The notes under the pieces were generated by a model that was not told where the DNA came from, searched no databases, and worked only from the letters and a program-made list of their open reading frames with translations. A program made the translations under genes and the position numbers. A DNA stretch of 7,957 nt from DASZFV01 sp035546175 (GTDB lineage: Bacteria > Myxococcota_A > Polyangia > Fen-1088), in NCBI GenBank assembly GCA_035546175.1, contig DASZWW010000038.1:1-7957 (forward strand). Direction: 5' to 3'. Positions 6,956 through 7,957 of this stretch are shown here, piece by piece; the stretch's first letter is position 1, and each line of letters starts with the position of its first letter.

Positions 6956-7896
6956 GACGGCGCCTCCGCGCCGCCGCGGTGAGCGTCCTGGTCGGGCTGG
7001 CGGTGGGCTCGTGCGCGCACAAGCCGCCGCAGTTCGATCCGAGCGCGCGCCGGACCTGCCTCGTGCTGTCGGTGGGCGGGCCGCGCGGCGTCGCGCACCT
7101 GGGCGCCATCGCGGCGGTGCGCGAGGCGGGGATCCACGTCGACTGCGTCGTGGGCAACAGCATGGGCTCGCTCGTGGGCGGGCTCTACGCGGCGGCGCCC
7201 GCGCAGGACACGGAGGCGCTCTTCAAGCGGTTCTCGGCCGAGTACATCGCGGCGACCAAGGCCGAGGCGGCGAAGAACGGCGCCCTCGGCGCGGCGGTGG
7301 GCGGCGTCGTGGGGGCGGCGATCGGGGCCGCGCTCGGCGGCAAGGACGGCGCGAAGGCGGCGGCCGCCGCGGGGGCGGTGCTGGGCGCGGGCGGCGGGTT
7401 CGCGCTCGGGGCGGGCGAGACGGCCAAGCTCGACCGCGATCGTCTCGTGCGCGTCATGGACCGCGTCCTCGGCGGCGCGCGCATCGAGAGGCTGCCGGTG
7501 GCCTACGCGACGACGTTCCAGCAGCGCTCGGACAACGGCCTCAGCCTCGTGGTCGCGCGCGACGGGGACCTCGCCGAGGCGGTCGGGCGCAGCATCGCCA
7601 ACCCGTTCATCTTCTCCAACCTCGACGTCGTCAAGCAGGGCCAGGTGGACCCGGGCGCGGACCGCGCCTCGATGACGCCCGTCGACGAGGCCTGCCGGCT
7701 CTTCCCGGACTCGAACCTGCTCGCCATCAACGTCACCGACGAGCCCGCCTTCTACCGCGCCGAGATGCGCTGCCCGCTGCGCGAGGTGCGCGTCGACCCG
7801 GGGCCGCTCGACGCCGAGGCCGTGTTCAGGCTGGAGGCCGACTTCACGCGCGCCGTGAAGGCCGGCCACGACGCGACGGCGCTCGCGCTGCGCTGA
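6952..7896 (+). CDS. Patatin-like phospholipase lipoprotein with glycine-zipper insert
   Basis: This is a 314-residue protein. The GTG at 6952 overlaps the preceding TGA by the 4-base GTGA. It starts MRRRLR plus a hydrophobic stretch ending LAVGSC, a good lipobox with Cys21. The patatin core begins at about 36: GGPRG oxyanion loop (42-46), VAHLGAI, and nucleophile Ser70 in GNSMG (68-72). Asp233 in VDPG aligns with the catalytic Asp of the usual DG[GA]. The SIANPFIFSNLDVV segment (214-227) and a final strand (NLLAINV, 255-261) fit the RssA-type bacterial patatin fold. Such enzymes are acyl hydrolases acting on phospholipids or other lipid esters; this one would act in the envelope. Residues 110-155 form two Gly-rich helices with GxxxG periodicity that are not part of the normal patatin core. 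The upstream coiled-coil protein is its likely expression partner. Activity is uncertain because DGG is DPG. Confidence 0.87.
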   Translation: MRRRLRAAAVSVLVGLAVGSCAHKPPQFDPSARRTCLVLSVGGPRGVAHLGAIAAVREAGIHVDCVVGNSMGSLVGGLYAAAPAQDTEALFKRFSAEYIAATKAEAAKNGALGAAVGGVVGAAIGAALGGKDGAKAAAAAGAVLGAGGGFALGAGETAKLDRDRLVRVMDRVLGGARIERLPVAYATTFQQRSDNGLSLVVARDGDLAEAVGRSIANPFIFSNLDVVKQGQVDPGADRASMTPVDEACRLFPDSNLLAINVTDEPAFYRAEMRCPLREVRVDPGPLDAEAVFRLEADFTRAVKAGHDATALALR

Positions 7897-7957
7897 CCGC
7901 GCGGACGCAACCTCGGCCCGCGCGCGCCGATGAGGGGGCATGCGCCCTCCCTTCCCC
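7897..7957. other. Right-edge intergenic sequence with weak hairpins
   Basis: TCGGC (7913-7917) can pair with GCCGA (7926-7930), and GAGGG (7932-7936) with CCCTC (7945-7949), the latter with a GC pair inside its loop. No T-tract follows, so neither is a convincing terminator. An ATG at 7940 opens a frame that runs off the edge, but GAGGGGG sits too close to it to be a normal ribosome site. The start of another gene cannot be judged here. Confidence 0.25.

Noticed and set aside
6952..7896. Patatin as a CBASS-type (CapV) antiphage effector
   Set aside because: There is no cyclic-nucleotide synthase nearby and the protein carries a lipoprotein signal, unlike cytoplasmic CapV effectors.
6337..7941. 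Long minus-strand frame opposite the patatin gene
   Set aside because: It has shadow composition (Arg/Ala/Glu/His) and no recognisable domain, while the opposite strand has clear catalytic motifs and a lipobox.

Overview
This is a very GC-rich window with dense, mostly co-directional coding. A myxobacterium (Myxococcota, Polyangia-like) is the most likely source. The evidence is a lipoprotein of the DUF1592/DUF1588/DUF1585 cytochrome-like family with a Gly/Ala-rich linker, a TPR protein tail of a type common near myxobacterial lipoproteins, short RLD-repeat coiled-coil proteins, and strong third-position GC. The taxonomic call is inference; no rRNA or marker gene is present.

Left part (1-1691): the C-terminal end of a TPR-type protein (1-261) is followed by a secreted lipoprotein (333-1601). 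The lipoprotein keeps DUF1592, DUF1588 (with a CxxCH haem-type motif) and DUF1585, but lacks the DUF1587/DUF1595 region that usually precedes them. A perfect 9-bp hairpin begins right after its stop. The DUF1552 gene that often follows such proteins is absent. A convergent small gene (2097-1669, minus strand) encodes a charged 142-residue coiled-coil protein of unknown function.

Centre (2098-6523): a 99-bp divergent intergenic region holds a 13-bp-arm imperfect palindrome. It sits immediately upstream of a TANNNT box six bases before the next ATG, which is an operator/leaderless-promoter arrangement. It appears to drive a three-gene run. The first is a FadN-type fused 3-hydroxyacyl-CoA dehydrogenase/enoyl-CoA hydratase (2197-4578). 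The second is a thiolase (4581-5741, 2-nt gap). The third is a TauE/SafE-type (TSUP) membrane permease (5753-6523, 11-nt gap). The first two carry out the hydration, oxidation and thiolysis steps of fatty-acid beta-oxidation; no acyl-CoA dehydrogenase is in the window.

Right part (6524-7957): a two-gene unit. The first gene encodes a short coiled-coil protein built from heptads with a nearly duplicated 63-bp unit. The second overlaps it by 4 bases (GTGA) and encodes a patatin-like phospholipase lipoprotein. The patatin domain carries a two-helix glycine-zipper insertion between its Ser and Asp catalytic positions, and has DPG where DGG/DGA is usual. This phospholipase and its coiled-coil partner are the most unusual content of the window. 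The last 61 bases show only weak hairpins.
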